A program made the translations under genes and the position numbers. This document shows, piece after piece, positions 1 to 5,907 of a DNA stretch of 21,799 nucleotides (within the stretch, counting starts at the first letter, position 1; every line of letters begins with the position of its first letter). This DNA comes from a virus: the IMG/VR virus record IMGVR_UViG_3300027971_000246, positions 1 to 21,799 of that record. The stretch is one strand, 5' to 3'. A model generated the notes under the pieces. It searched no databases and had not been told where the DNA came from. It saw only the letters and a program-made list of their open reading frames with translations.

Positions 1-1
1 C

Positions 2-1291
2 AGCAATGCTGACCAAGTATTCTCGACAGCGGTATCATGGTCTCTGTGCTACAACAGCACCTTTATTAAACTGGTTTATCGAAACGGTATTCATCCGTAT
101 CTCGTGGAACCGGCCAGCATCGGTGTCTTACGAGAGGACACTCCATACACTGACAGACAAGAAGCAATAATTCAGACTTACTACATCACGAAGTCTGAAC
201 TCTTCAATCGCCTCTACAGCCACCCTCAGAGGGAAAAGATCGTAGAGCGCGTGTCGTATATGCAACACGAGCGCACCGAAGTTGCCAACGGTGTGCAGCG
301 CATCATCATGAGCCAGACGGACCCAACCCTTTACGGGAACGTCAACCTCGATCTCTCTGGCGGCAACCGCTACAAAGCACAAGTCTCCGAAGAAACCGTC
401 GAGATGACGGAACTCTGGGTGTGGAACGATGAGACCGGCGACTACCAAGTGGTCACCCGCGCAGATCCAGATGTAATCATCTACGACCGTCCTGGCGCGA
501 CCGTCTTCTTGAAAGGCGAGCTGCCCTTCATCCAGATCTGCCCCCTGCCGCTCTACGATTACTACTGGGGCCAGTCAGAAGTATCCCGTCTAATCTATCT
601 CCAGCAGATGCGTAACAAGCGCATGACGGAGATCTTGGACATTCTGTCTAAGCAAGTCAGCCCACCTACGGCACTCATCGGGTTCACTGGAATCTTGGAT
701 GAGAAGAACTTTGCTCTCAACCGTGCAGGCGGAATCTTGGCGACAGATATGCCAAGCGCCAAGGTGGAGAAGTTGGCCCCGCAAATGCCGCCAGATCTCT
801 TCCGTGAAATCGGCGAAATTGACTTAATGTTCGAAGAAGCCTCTGGAATCGTCTCAGTCTTGCAAGGACGAGGCGAGTCTGGGGTCAGATCGTCCGGTCA
901 TGCCAGTCAACTTGCCCGTTTAGGGTCATCTCGTGCCAAAAAACGGGCGCTTGTCATCGAAGATTCGCTAGAAAAGATGGCGACTCTGTATCTCAAGCTC
1001 ATGCAAGCGTATCCAAACACGCATTACACGGATACAAGGGGCAATAGGTTCATTGCCGAGCAATTGCCCAAGAATTACGCCGTAAAAGTGGATGCACATA
1101 GCAATTCACCAATCTTCATGGAAGATTTGCGCCAATTGGCGTTCAATCTGTTCAAAGCACAAGTCATTGACAAGGAATCCTTGCTAGACTTGCTTGAACC
1201 ACCCATGAAACAACAATTGAAAGACCGTCTCAAGAAAATGGAAGCCGCACAAGCCCAGCAAGCGGCTATGCAATCTCCAAAGGAGCAATAA
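2..1291 (+). CDS. Portal protein (5' end cut by window edge)
   Basis: The frame is open from base 2, so the gene begins upstream; about 429 residues are visible, and the GTG at 104 is an internal valine, not the start. The portal is the dodecameric ring at one capsid vertex through which DNA is packaged and released. Supporting features: a long mixed alpha/beta body, a segment LPFIQICPLPLYDYYWGQSE followed by a helical stretch with many Arg/Lys/Met (RNKRMTEILDILSKQ), as in portal stem regions, and a charged, Gln/Ala-rich C-terminal helix (KDRLKKMEAAQAQQAA). Position before scaffold and coat genes is the usual order. The stop TAA overlaps the ATG of the next gene (TAATG), and its last codons carry that gene's AAGGAG. 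Family assignment rests on recognition of sequence style plus synteny. Confidence 0.85.
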   Translation, partial: SNADQVFSTAVSWSLCYNSTFIKLVYRNGIHPYLVEPASIGVLREDTPYTDRQEAIIQTYYITKSELFNRLYSHPQREKIVERVSYMQHERTEVANGVQRIIMSQTDPTLYGNVNLDLSGGNRYKAQVSEETVEMTELWVWNDETGDYQVVTRADPDVIIYDRPGATVFLKGELPFIQICPLPLYDYYWGQSEVSRLIYLQQMRNKRMTEILDILSKQVSPPTALIGFTGILDEKNFALNRAGGILATDMPSAKVEKLAPQMPPDLFREIGEIDLMFEEASGIVSVLQGRGESGVRSSGHASQLARLGSSRAKKRALVIEDSLEKMATLYLKLMQAYPNTHYTDTRGNRFIAEQLPKNYAVKVDAHSNSPIFMEDLRQLAFNLFKAQVIDKESLLDLLEPPMKQQLKDRLKKMEAAQAQQAAMQSPKEQ

Positions 1292-1455
1292 TGGTTACTC
1301 AAGGCTACACAAAGACCGGGGATCAACCCCGCGTCACTGCAAAAAGTCTAGATGCAAGACAGGCAACTCCATCCTTGACGTACCGTACACAGACGAATAG
1401 GATGGGAAGTGCGGGCAATTCTTCCCGCATGACCCGTGACTACACACGAAGGTAA
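1291..1455 (+). CDS. Small hypothetical protein, 54 aa, basic C-terminus
   Basis: A 54-codon frame starts at the ATG overlapping the portal stop (TAATG) and has a strong AAGGAG site about six bases upstream, so translation is probably coupled to the portal. The product is polar and basic, begins MVTQGYTKTGDQPR and ends RMTRDYTRR. No membrane segment, signal peptide or known motif is visible. Its Arg-rich ending resembles the two tiny basic peptides that follow it. I do not recognise the family; a small virion or DNA-contacting protein is possible from position and charge only. Confidence 0.7.
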   Translation: MVTQGYTKTGDQPRVTAKSLDARQATPSLTYRTQTNRMGSAGNSSRMTRDYTRR

Positions 1456-1460
1456 TTGCA

Positions 1461-1502
1461 ATGTACAACGCAATGAAACGCGGTCGCAAGACTCGCCGGT
1501 AA
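1461..1502 (+). CDS. Tiny basic peptide, 13 aa (RGRK motif, copy 1)
   Basis: The frame encodes MYNAMKRGRKTRR. It is preceded by GAAGG with about eight bases before the ATG, five bases after the preceding stop. Its C-terminal eight residues align with those of the 10-aa frame at 1570: basic, R, G, R, K, x, R, basic, then stop. The conserved residues use mostly different synonymous codons, which suggests selection on the peptide rather than chance. Function is unknown; a nucleic-acid-binding or leader-type peptide is conceivable. Length alone makes this uncertain. Confidence 0.45.
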   Translation: MYNAMKRGRKTRR

Positions 1503-1569
1503 TTCTTTAAGAGTTTGATGGGTATGGCTGCTTGCCCTTCTCAAGTGGCCCCGCAACCAGGAGATCGTC

Positions 1570-1602
1570 ATGGCACGTCGTGGTCGTAAAGGTCGGAAGT
1601 AA
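1570..1602 (+). CDS. Tiny basic peptide, 10 aa (RGRK motif, copy 2)
   Basis: The frame encodes MARRGRKGRK and has a good AGGAG site six bases before the ATG. Apart from Met, Ala and two Gly, every residue is Arg or Lys. It shares the pattern R-G-R-K-x-R with the peptide at 1461, with third-base changes (CGC/CGT, AAG/AAA, CGC/CGG) at conserved residues. It may be a duplicated tiny gene. The role is unknown; see the finding on the mini-ORF array. Confidence 0.45.
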   Translation: MARRGRKGRK

Positions 1603-1634
1603 TCCGAACGTAACAGGTTTCTGAACCGGCCTGC

Positions 1635-1657
1635 GGGAGGTGGGCGATGAGCCTCCC
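1635..1657 (+). promoter_or_regulatory. Hairpin enclosing a ribosome binding site and start codon
   Basis: GGGAGG (1635-1640) is complementary to CCTCCC (1652-1657), leaving an 11-base loop that contains the ATG at 1647. An alternative pairing GTGGG (1640-1644) with CCCAC (1655-1659) is mutually exclusive with it. Either would influence access to the GGGAGG site. There is no following U-run, so it does not look like a terminator. Regulatory meaning is inferred. Confidence 0.35.
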
Positions 1658-1685
1658 ACTTGACTTGATTTCTAATTGGGTATAA
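1647..1685 (+). CDS. Possible 12-aa leader-like peptide with sequestered ribosome site
   Basis: The frame encodes MSLPLDLISNWV and has GGGAGG seven bases before the ATG, a near-ideal ribosome site. The same GGGAGG can pair with CCTCCC inside the frame. The stop lies ten bases before the start of the next real gene at 1696, so it could act as a translated leader for that gene. The peptide is not basic, unlike its neighbours. It may equally be a chance frame. Confidence 0.25.
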   Translation: MSLPLDLISNWV

Positions 1686-1695
1686 AAGGTCGCAC

Positions 1696-2151
1696 ATGAG
1701 CGTACCAGCAGATAAATTGATGGAATTGATGAAAGGTGACCGCAGCGCCGGTGCACCCGCTCCAACTCCCTCGTCTCCAGCGGCATCAACCCCTGAGACG
1801 CCTCCTATGGCTGCTCCAATGTCTACTCCTGAAAAGCAGATGGGCACTCGTGAAGCGGCAATGATCAATATTTCTATTGCACTTGATCTTCTTGACCAGT
1901 CTCTCCCGGCAGTCGGTGCAGAGTCGGATGAAGGAAAGGCAATCATGGAAGCATCTCGCAAACTTGGTGGTTTGCTAGGTGGCAAGCGTAATGAAACTGG
2001 AGAACTCCAGCAGTCAGAAATTCTGCAAATGTTGCAGACGCTACCTAAAGCCGGTGGCATGACTCCTGAGTCCCGTGCAATTCAGTCAGCCCCGCCTCCG
2101 GGAATGACGCCCCCTGGCGCAGGTGCGCCAAAACCTCCTGGACTAGGATAA
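1696..2151 (+). CDS. Hypothetical pre-capsid protein, Pro/Ala-rich ends
   Basis: The product has 151 residues. A Pro/Ala/Thr/Ser-rich linker occupies roughly residues 18-48, followed by a helical core (about 52-115) with the run NISIALDLLDQSLPAVG and a Leu/Gln-rich stretch, then a Pro/Gly-rich tail ending PKPPGLG. The start is preceded by AAAAGG at a suitable distance. It lies between portal and scaffold genes, so it is probably a minor head or assembly protein. Disordered tails around a helical core are typical of such proteins, but no specific function is visible and I do not recognise a named family. Confidence 0.7.
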   Translation: MSVPADKLMELMKGDRSAGAPAPTPSSPAASTPETPPMAAPMSTPEKQMGTREAAMINISIALDLLDQSLPAVGAESDEGKAIMEASRKLGGLLGGKRNETGELQQSEILQMLQTLPKAGGMTPESRAIQSAPPPGMTPPGAGAPKPPGLG

Positions 2152-2154
2152 ACA

Positions 2155-2337
2155 ATGGACCTCTTTAAGCCTCGCGGAGCTTCTGCTCCACGCCGCCCAA
2201 CTGATGATCGTCAGGAAAACGGCCAAGTCGTAAACACGCCACGCTTCTCGCGTTTCGGCGGCCTTGACAAGCCATCTGATCTTTCTAAGAACAAGATGGC
2301 AGTGCAAAAGCCTGCTGACGGCAAGAAAGTCATCTAA
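2155..2337 (+). CDS. Small hypothetical protein, 60 aa
   Basis: The gene starts three bases after the preceding stop, with an AGGA site six bases upstream of ATG. The product is polar and basic, with no membrane segment; it begins MDLFKPRGASAPRR and ends in a Lys-rich QKPADGKKVI. It sits directly before the scaffold candidate and probably belongs to the head-assembly operon. Function is unknown. Retained as real because of good start signals, tight spacing and lack of a competing frame. Confidence 0.6.
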   Translation: MDLFKPRGASAPRRPTDDRQENGQVVNTPRFSRFGGLDKPSDLSKNKMAVQKPADGKKVI

Positions 2338-2360
2338 ACCACATTGTAACGAGGGTAACA

Positions 2361-2891
2361 ATGTCTCTTGAAAACTTATCAGTTGATGCACGCGATGAAC
2401 TCGCGGCGTTAGCCCAGCAACTTGCTGAGAATCCTTCCACTCGCAAAGAATTTTTGCGAATGACCAAGAAGGTTAAGCCTGATCTTCCAATTCCTGAACT
2501 GGAAATTGAAGATCACACCAACACTGCCGTTGCAGCAGCAGAAGCACGAGTCCAATCTTTGGAGAACAAACTCCGAGAGCGTGACGCCGTGGAAGAACTG
2601 CAAAAACGTCGAAATTCGTTGAAGCAAAAAGGCTTGGCAAGTTCTGACGATGATATCAAGGGCATTGAAAAAATTATGCTCGAACGCGGTATCACTAATC
2701 ACGAGACTGCCGCCGAGTATCATGAGTGGATGAAGCAAGCAGCGACACCCACACCTTCCGGGTACAATCCACAAGTTATTCAAAAATTTGATTTGAATAA
2801 GTATTGGAAAAACCCGGTTAGCGCAGCAAGAAACGAGGCGGTCAGCGCATTGCAAGATTTGCGGCGACCGAATCGTCCTATTGGTTTGTAA
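2361..2891 (+). CDS. Putative capsid scaffolding protein
   Basis: The 176-residue product is highly charged and mainly helical, lies immediately upstream of the coat gene and is preceded by GAGGGT. Residues about 57-95 form a heptad-like coiled coil (AAAEARVQSLENKLRERDAV), followed by a charged helical region with a conserved-looking ERGITNHETAAEYHEWM segment near residues 112-128. The C-terminus is short and basic (LRRPNRPIGL), as expected for a scaffold that docks on acidic coat protein surfaces. Scaffolds guide coat polymerisation and leave the procapsid. Assignment is from fold character and synteny, since scaffolds diverge too fast for simple recognition. Confidence 0.6.
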   Translation: MSLENLSVDARDELAALAQQLAENPSTRKEFLRMTKKVKPDLPIPELEIEDHTNTAVAAAEARVQSLENKLRERDAVEELQKRRNSLKQKGLASSDDDIKGIEKIMLERGITNHETAAEYHEWMKQAATPTPSGYNPQVIQKFDLNKYWKNPVSAARNEAVSALQDLRRPNRPIGL

Positions 2892-2909
2892 ACCTCACCG
2901 GAGATTGAT

Positions 2910-3920
2910 ATGGCCATTGGTGGCGGAATTCTACCGGCAACGGGATCAACTCAGTACACTGAGTTAACTTACGTCACTCGTAGGGCATTCATCCCGAAGC
3001 TGGTTGTACAGCTCTATAACTCGACCCCTCTTCTCGCAGCACTGATTGCTAACAGTCAGCAAGCCAGCGGCGGTGTGTCTTCCGTAACAGTGCCTGTCCA
3101 AGGCGCTCAGTTTGTAAACGCACAATGGTCAGACTACAGCGGCTCGTTCGCTCAACCGTCTGTCCAGCAGGGTGCTTACAACGCTGAGTTCAACCTCAAG
3201 CTGATGATCACGCCAGTCCCATTCCTCGGGATGGAAGGCGCGGTTCAGCAGGACGCAGCAATTATCCCGCTGATCGAAGCTCGGATGAACGATGCGACCA
3301 ACGTGATGATGGACGCGATGGCAACGTCGCTCTACCAGAACTACACGAACACCCAGCAGTTTATCGGCCTCCCAGGCGCGATTGACGATGGTACGAACCT
3401 AGTGACCTACGGGAACATCAACCGTAACACCTACACTTGGTGGAAGTCGAAGGTCTACAACGCTGGTAACGTCAACCCAACCCGTCAGAACATCCTGCAA
3501 TACATTTCTGGAACCGTGAAGAACGGTGCAGAAGTGCCATCGTTTGGTGTTTGCGGATTCGGTACTTGGACTCTGTTGGCTCAAGACTTTGTTGGTCAAG
3601 AGCAGTATGTCATCACCCCAGGTTCTGGGTTTGATGGCGACAACAACGGACCACAGGCTGCGTTCCGCGCATTGATGGTTGCTGGTGTGCCGATCTATCC
3701 AGATCCGTATTGCCCAGAAGGCGTTGTCTACTTTGTCAACACGAACTACCTGAACCTCTACATCCACGAGCAGGGTTCGTTTGTGTTTACTGGGTTTGAG
3801 TCCACTTTGCCTAACTGGCAGATTGGTTACGTCGGCGCAGTGCTGATGATTGCTGAGTTGATTAGTACTAAACCAAAGTCTATGACTAGGGTTAGTTCTT
3901 ATAACTCTCTGACTCTGTAA
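2910..3920 (+). CDS. Major capsid protein
   Basis: The 336-residue product is the expected size for an HK97-fold coat subunit and follows the scaffold candidate, with GGAG upstream of the ATG. It is an Ala/Gly/Asn/Gln-rich soluble alpha/beta protein without signal peptide. Visible features include an N-terminal arm (residues 1-45), a segment PVPFLGMEGAVQQDAAIIPL followed by a long helix EARMNDATNVMMDAMATSLY matching a spine helix, and a beta-rich C-terminal half ending with KPKSMTRVSSYN. The gene is one of the most GC-regular, codon-biased genes of the window, as expected for a highly expressed protein. It forms the icosahedral shell. Confidence 0.85.
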   Translation: MAIGGGILPATGSTQYTELTYVTRRAFIPKLVVQLYNSTPLLAALIANSQQASGGVSSVTVPVQGAQFVNAQWSDYSGSFAQPSVQQGAYNAEFNLKLMITPVPFLGMEGAVQQDAAIIPLIEARMNDATNVMMDAMATSLYQNYTNTQQFIGLPGAIDDGTNLVTYGNINRNTYTWWKSKVYNAGNVNPTRQNILQYISGTVKNGAEVPSFGVCGFGTWTLLAQDFVGQEQYVITPGSGFDGDNNGPQAAFRALMVAGVPIYPDPYCPEGVVYFVNTNYLNLYIHEQGSFVFTGFESTLPNWQIGYVGAVLMIAELISTKPKSMTRVSSYNSLTL

Positions 3921-3930
3921 GGAGAGAAAC

Positions 3931-4257
3931 ATGGCTCTCGCCCTAAACAAGATCCTGATTGCCGGTGCTAACAGCAATACCACCGGAGCATACTTTCAGA
4001 CCACAACCCTCATCGCTCCTGCGACCGTTGCTGGCAACGTAGTCCCTGCTGGCGTATATCTGATGTTCCCCGTTTTGAACAGCCAGATCTACGCTAACAA
4101 CGGCACTGCGCTGGCCCTGCTTACGGCGGCTAACACTGGTGGTGTTCTGATCAGCGACGGCGTGAACGTATTTGCCAACTCGACTACCTCGGCAAACACC
4201 ATCACTCTGTTGACGGTCAACGGTGGTCTGACTGCAAACTCCACGTTTACTAGCTAA
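3931..4257 (+). CDS. Small head-associated structural protein, 108 aa
   Basis: A strong AAGGAGAG site precedes the ATG, ten bases after the coat stop, suggesting high expression. The product is Ala/Thr/Asn/Val-rich, with alternating polar and hydrophobic residues that predict an all-beta fold, and has no catalytic motif. Position directly after the coat gene and the expression signals fit a capsid decoration (cement) or head-fibre protein, but this is inference. No named family was recognised. Confidence 0.6.
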   Translation: MALALNKILIAGANSNTTGAYFQTTTLIAPATVAGNVVPAGVYLMFPVLNSQIYANNGTALALLTAANTGGVLISDGVNVFANSTTSANTITLLTVNGGLTANSTFTS

Positions 4258-4266
4258 GGAGTAAAC

Positions 4267-4722
4267 ATGGCAAATCCAAATGCAGTAGGATCAAACACAC
4301 CAGACTCGTTTGGTACCTATGCCATTGGCCGTGCTACCGGGGTTTCGTTGGCAACGGTTGGAAATGCTGTGGTAGCAATTCCCCTCCTCCAGGGGGGTCT
4401 CACAAATGCTGGGGCTCTCGCTGGATCTGGGGAAGTGATCATTCGTCGGGTTACGGTTCAGAACGCAAATGCAAGTGCATCTTTGGCAAACGTGAATATC
4501 ACGACAAGCAATGATGGCAACACTAGCAACGCGGTTGTTGCAACAGTCTCGTTAGCAAACTTGACTGCTGTCAACAGGTTCCAAGACCTGACGGTTGCCA
4601 GCCCTTACGCATTGACAACTACCATCAATGGAGCAAATACCTCGGCTCTGTATGTGAACGTCACCAACGCAGCTTCTGCACTGGTTGACATTCGTATTTA
4701 CGGTGACACGGTTTCGTTCTAA
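4267..4722 (+). CDS. Beta-rich head/virion structural protein, 151 aa
   Basis: A strong AAGGAG site precedes the start. The 151 residues are dominated by Ala, Asn, Thr, Val and Ser in short alternating strands, ending in LVDIRIYGDTVSF, a typical terminal strand. An Ig-like or jelly-roll virion protein is likely. Its stop overlaps the next start (TAATG). It is probably another capsid-surface or head-vertex component alongside the 3931 gene; exact role unknown. Confidence 0.6.
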   Translation: MANPNAVGSNTPDSFGTYAIGRATGVSLATVGNAVVAIPLLQGGLTNAGALAGSGEVIIRRVTVQNANASASLANVNITTSNDGNTSNAVVATVSLANLTAVNRFQDLTVASPYALTTTINGANTSALYVNVTNAASALVDIRIYGDTVSF

Positions 4723-5042
4723 TGGAAGTTTTTGTAACCAACTATAGTGATACCGACTTGGCTGATCGCCATGCTGGTGTTGACTATAAGTTCAAAAAAG
4801 GTGTGCCTACGTCAGTCCCTATCGAGGCTGCTAGGCACATCTTTGGTTACCAAGATGATCACAAACTCCCATACGCAGTCCGTCTGGGGTTTGCAACCCA
4901 CTCGTCGGATGTTGAAATCGGACTTGAACGGTTGGCTATGTTTCGCATCGGCCAACATTCAGCGCAGGACCGCATTCCCTCGGCGGTAGGCGTAGTACCC
5001 CTACCCGTCAAAAAAGTAGGGGTAGGGGGAAAAGTCTCCTGA
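4722..5042 (+). CDS. Hypothetical protein, 106 aa, between head and adaptor genes
   Basis: The start overlaps the previous stop by one base, so translation is probably coupled. The N-terminal half is a compact domain (MEVFVTNYSDTDLADRH ... FKKGVPTSVPIEAARHIFGY) that resembles short conserved proteins found between coat and head-completion genes in many phages. The C-terminal tail is Val/Pro/Gly/Lys-rich (PLPVKKVGVGGKVS) and its DNA forms the hairpin at 4996-5024. No enzyme motif is visible. A minor head protein is likely from position only. Confidence 0.55.
   Translation: MEVFVTNYSDTDLADRHAGVDYKFKKGVPTSVPIEAARHIFGYQDDHKLPYAVRLGFATHSSDVEIGLERLAMFRIGQHSAQDRIPSAVGVVPLPVKKVGVGGKVS
4996..5024 (+). 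promoter_or_regulatory. Perfect 9-bp hairpin at the head/tail gene junction
   Basis: TACCCCTAC (4996-5004) is the exact reverse complement of GTAGGGGTA (5016-5024), with an 11-base A-rich loop. A second register pairs CCCCTACCC with the downstream GGGTAGGGG. It lies in the last codons of the 4722 gene, 37 bases before the adaptor start. There is no U-run after it, so it is not a standard intrinsic terminator; RNA processing, mRNA end protection or attenuation are possible. Confidence 0.4.
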
Positions 5043-5060
5043 GGGTTACAATAGGCAACT

Positions 5061-5906
5061 ATGGCAACCCTAAATTCGTACATCACAGACGTTCGCAGGC
5101 TCTTACATGATGCCAATGCGAACTTTTGGTCTAACGATGAGATTACGGATTACGTCAACAATGGGCGTGAAAGGGTAGTACGGGACACAGGTTGCCTGCG
5201 TACTCTGCAAATATCCGCTACACCACTCGCTCCAGACGGCACAGCCGCAATTATCTGGTCTGCTGGACTTGTTGTTACCGCAGGACAGTACATATTCTCA
5301 AATATCTTTATCTACCAAGTCACGGTAGGTGGGACGCTGGGAACTACATCTCCTCCGTACCCAACATCTGGGACTAATTTCCCTCCGTCAACTGCTTTTA
5401 CTAACGGCACAGCAACCTTGCTGTACGTTCAGAATGCAGAAATTATCCCGTTTTCGTCGCTACCTAATGGTTCGCAGACTCTGGATGTACTCAATCTGAC
5501 AATCTATTGGGGTAATTCTAGGATTCCCCTGCGTTACCTGCCCTGGACGAACTTCAACGCCCAGTTGCGTTACTGGCAGAACTACGTTGGACGGCCTGTG
5601 TGCTTCTCAACGTATGGTCAATCGCAAATTTACATCTCACCTATCCCTGACCAGTCCTATAGCATGGAAGTGGATACGGTCATCCTGCCTTCTCCGCTGG
5701 TTTTGACCAATCCTACGGTCAATGACGCCATCAACGACCCGTACACGGTTCCTGTGGCGTTCTACGCGGCCTACAAGGCCAAGTACAAGGAACAGAGCTA
5801 CGGGGAATCTGAGATTTTCCTTCAGCAGTACAACCGTCAAGTACAGAGCGTGTTGAATTCAGTCTTCACGCGTAGAATTCCGGACCCGTATAGCAGTCCT
5901 TACTAA
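5061..5906 (+). CDS. Putative head-tail adaptor protein with inserted beta module
   Basis: The 281-residue product begins MATLNSYITDVRRLLHDANA, then FWSNDEITDYVNNGRERVVRDT, an N-terminal helical pair typical of SU10-like adaptor proteins that attach under the portal ring. Residues about 62-124 look like an inserted small beta module (YQVTVGGTLGTTSPPYPTSG ... NGTATLLYV), a pattern better known from phage fibre proteins. The rest returns to adaptor-like sequence with a Tyr/Gln-rich helical C-terminus (VAFYAAYKAKYKEQSYGESE). It is followed by the nozzle-like gene with one base between. Adaptor role is inferred from N-terminus and synteny. Confidence 0.65.
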   Translation: MATLNSYITDVRRLLHDANANFWSNDEITDYVNNGRERVVRDTGCLRTLQISATPLAPDGTAAIIWSAGLVVTAGQYIFSNIFIYQVTVGGTLGTTSPPYPTSGTNFPPSTAFTNGTATLLYVQNAEIIPFSSLPNGSQTLDVLNLTIYWGNSRIPLRYLPWTNFNAQLRYWQNYVGRPVCFSTYGQSQIYISPIPDQSYSMEVDTVILPSPLVLTNPTVNDAINDPYTVPVAFYAAYKAKYKEQSYGESEIFLQQYNRQVQSVLNSVFTRRIPDPYSSPY

Positions 5907-5907
5907 C

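Noticed and set aside
104-106. GTG as the start of the portal gene
   Set aside because: The frame is open to the window edge and the upstream residues continue portal-like sequence, so the true start is outside the window.
1518-1589. 23-aa frame starting at 1518 (MGMAACPSQVAPQPG...) in the mini-ORF region
   Set aside because: It has only a weak ribosome site and overlaps the better supported 10-aa frame in another frame; no shared motif with neighbours.
1660-1686. Promoter-like TTGACT and TATAAA 15 bases apart upstream of the 1696 gene
   Set aside because: The spacing is short, and transcription would begin about three bases before the ATG, leaving out the ribosome site; it is probably chance.
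1440-2060. 206-aa minus-strand open frame
   Set aside because: It lies opposite the 1696 gene and the short-gene region, is Ser/Pro/Arg-rich as expected for an antisense shadow, and everything else is transcribed from the + strand.
3399-3983. 194-aa minus-strand open frame across the coat gene
   Set aside because: Strong coat gene codon bias on the + strand creates it; no ribosome site or family resemblance.
5007-5042. Possible programmed frameshift at the A-run in the hairpin loop (AAA AAA before a structure)
   Set aside because: The run is not in the canonical heptamer register; the +1 frame stops at once and the -1 frame runs only a short way into the next gene without joining its frame usefully.
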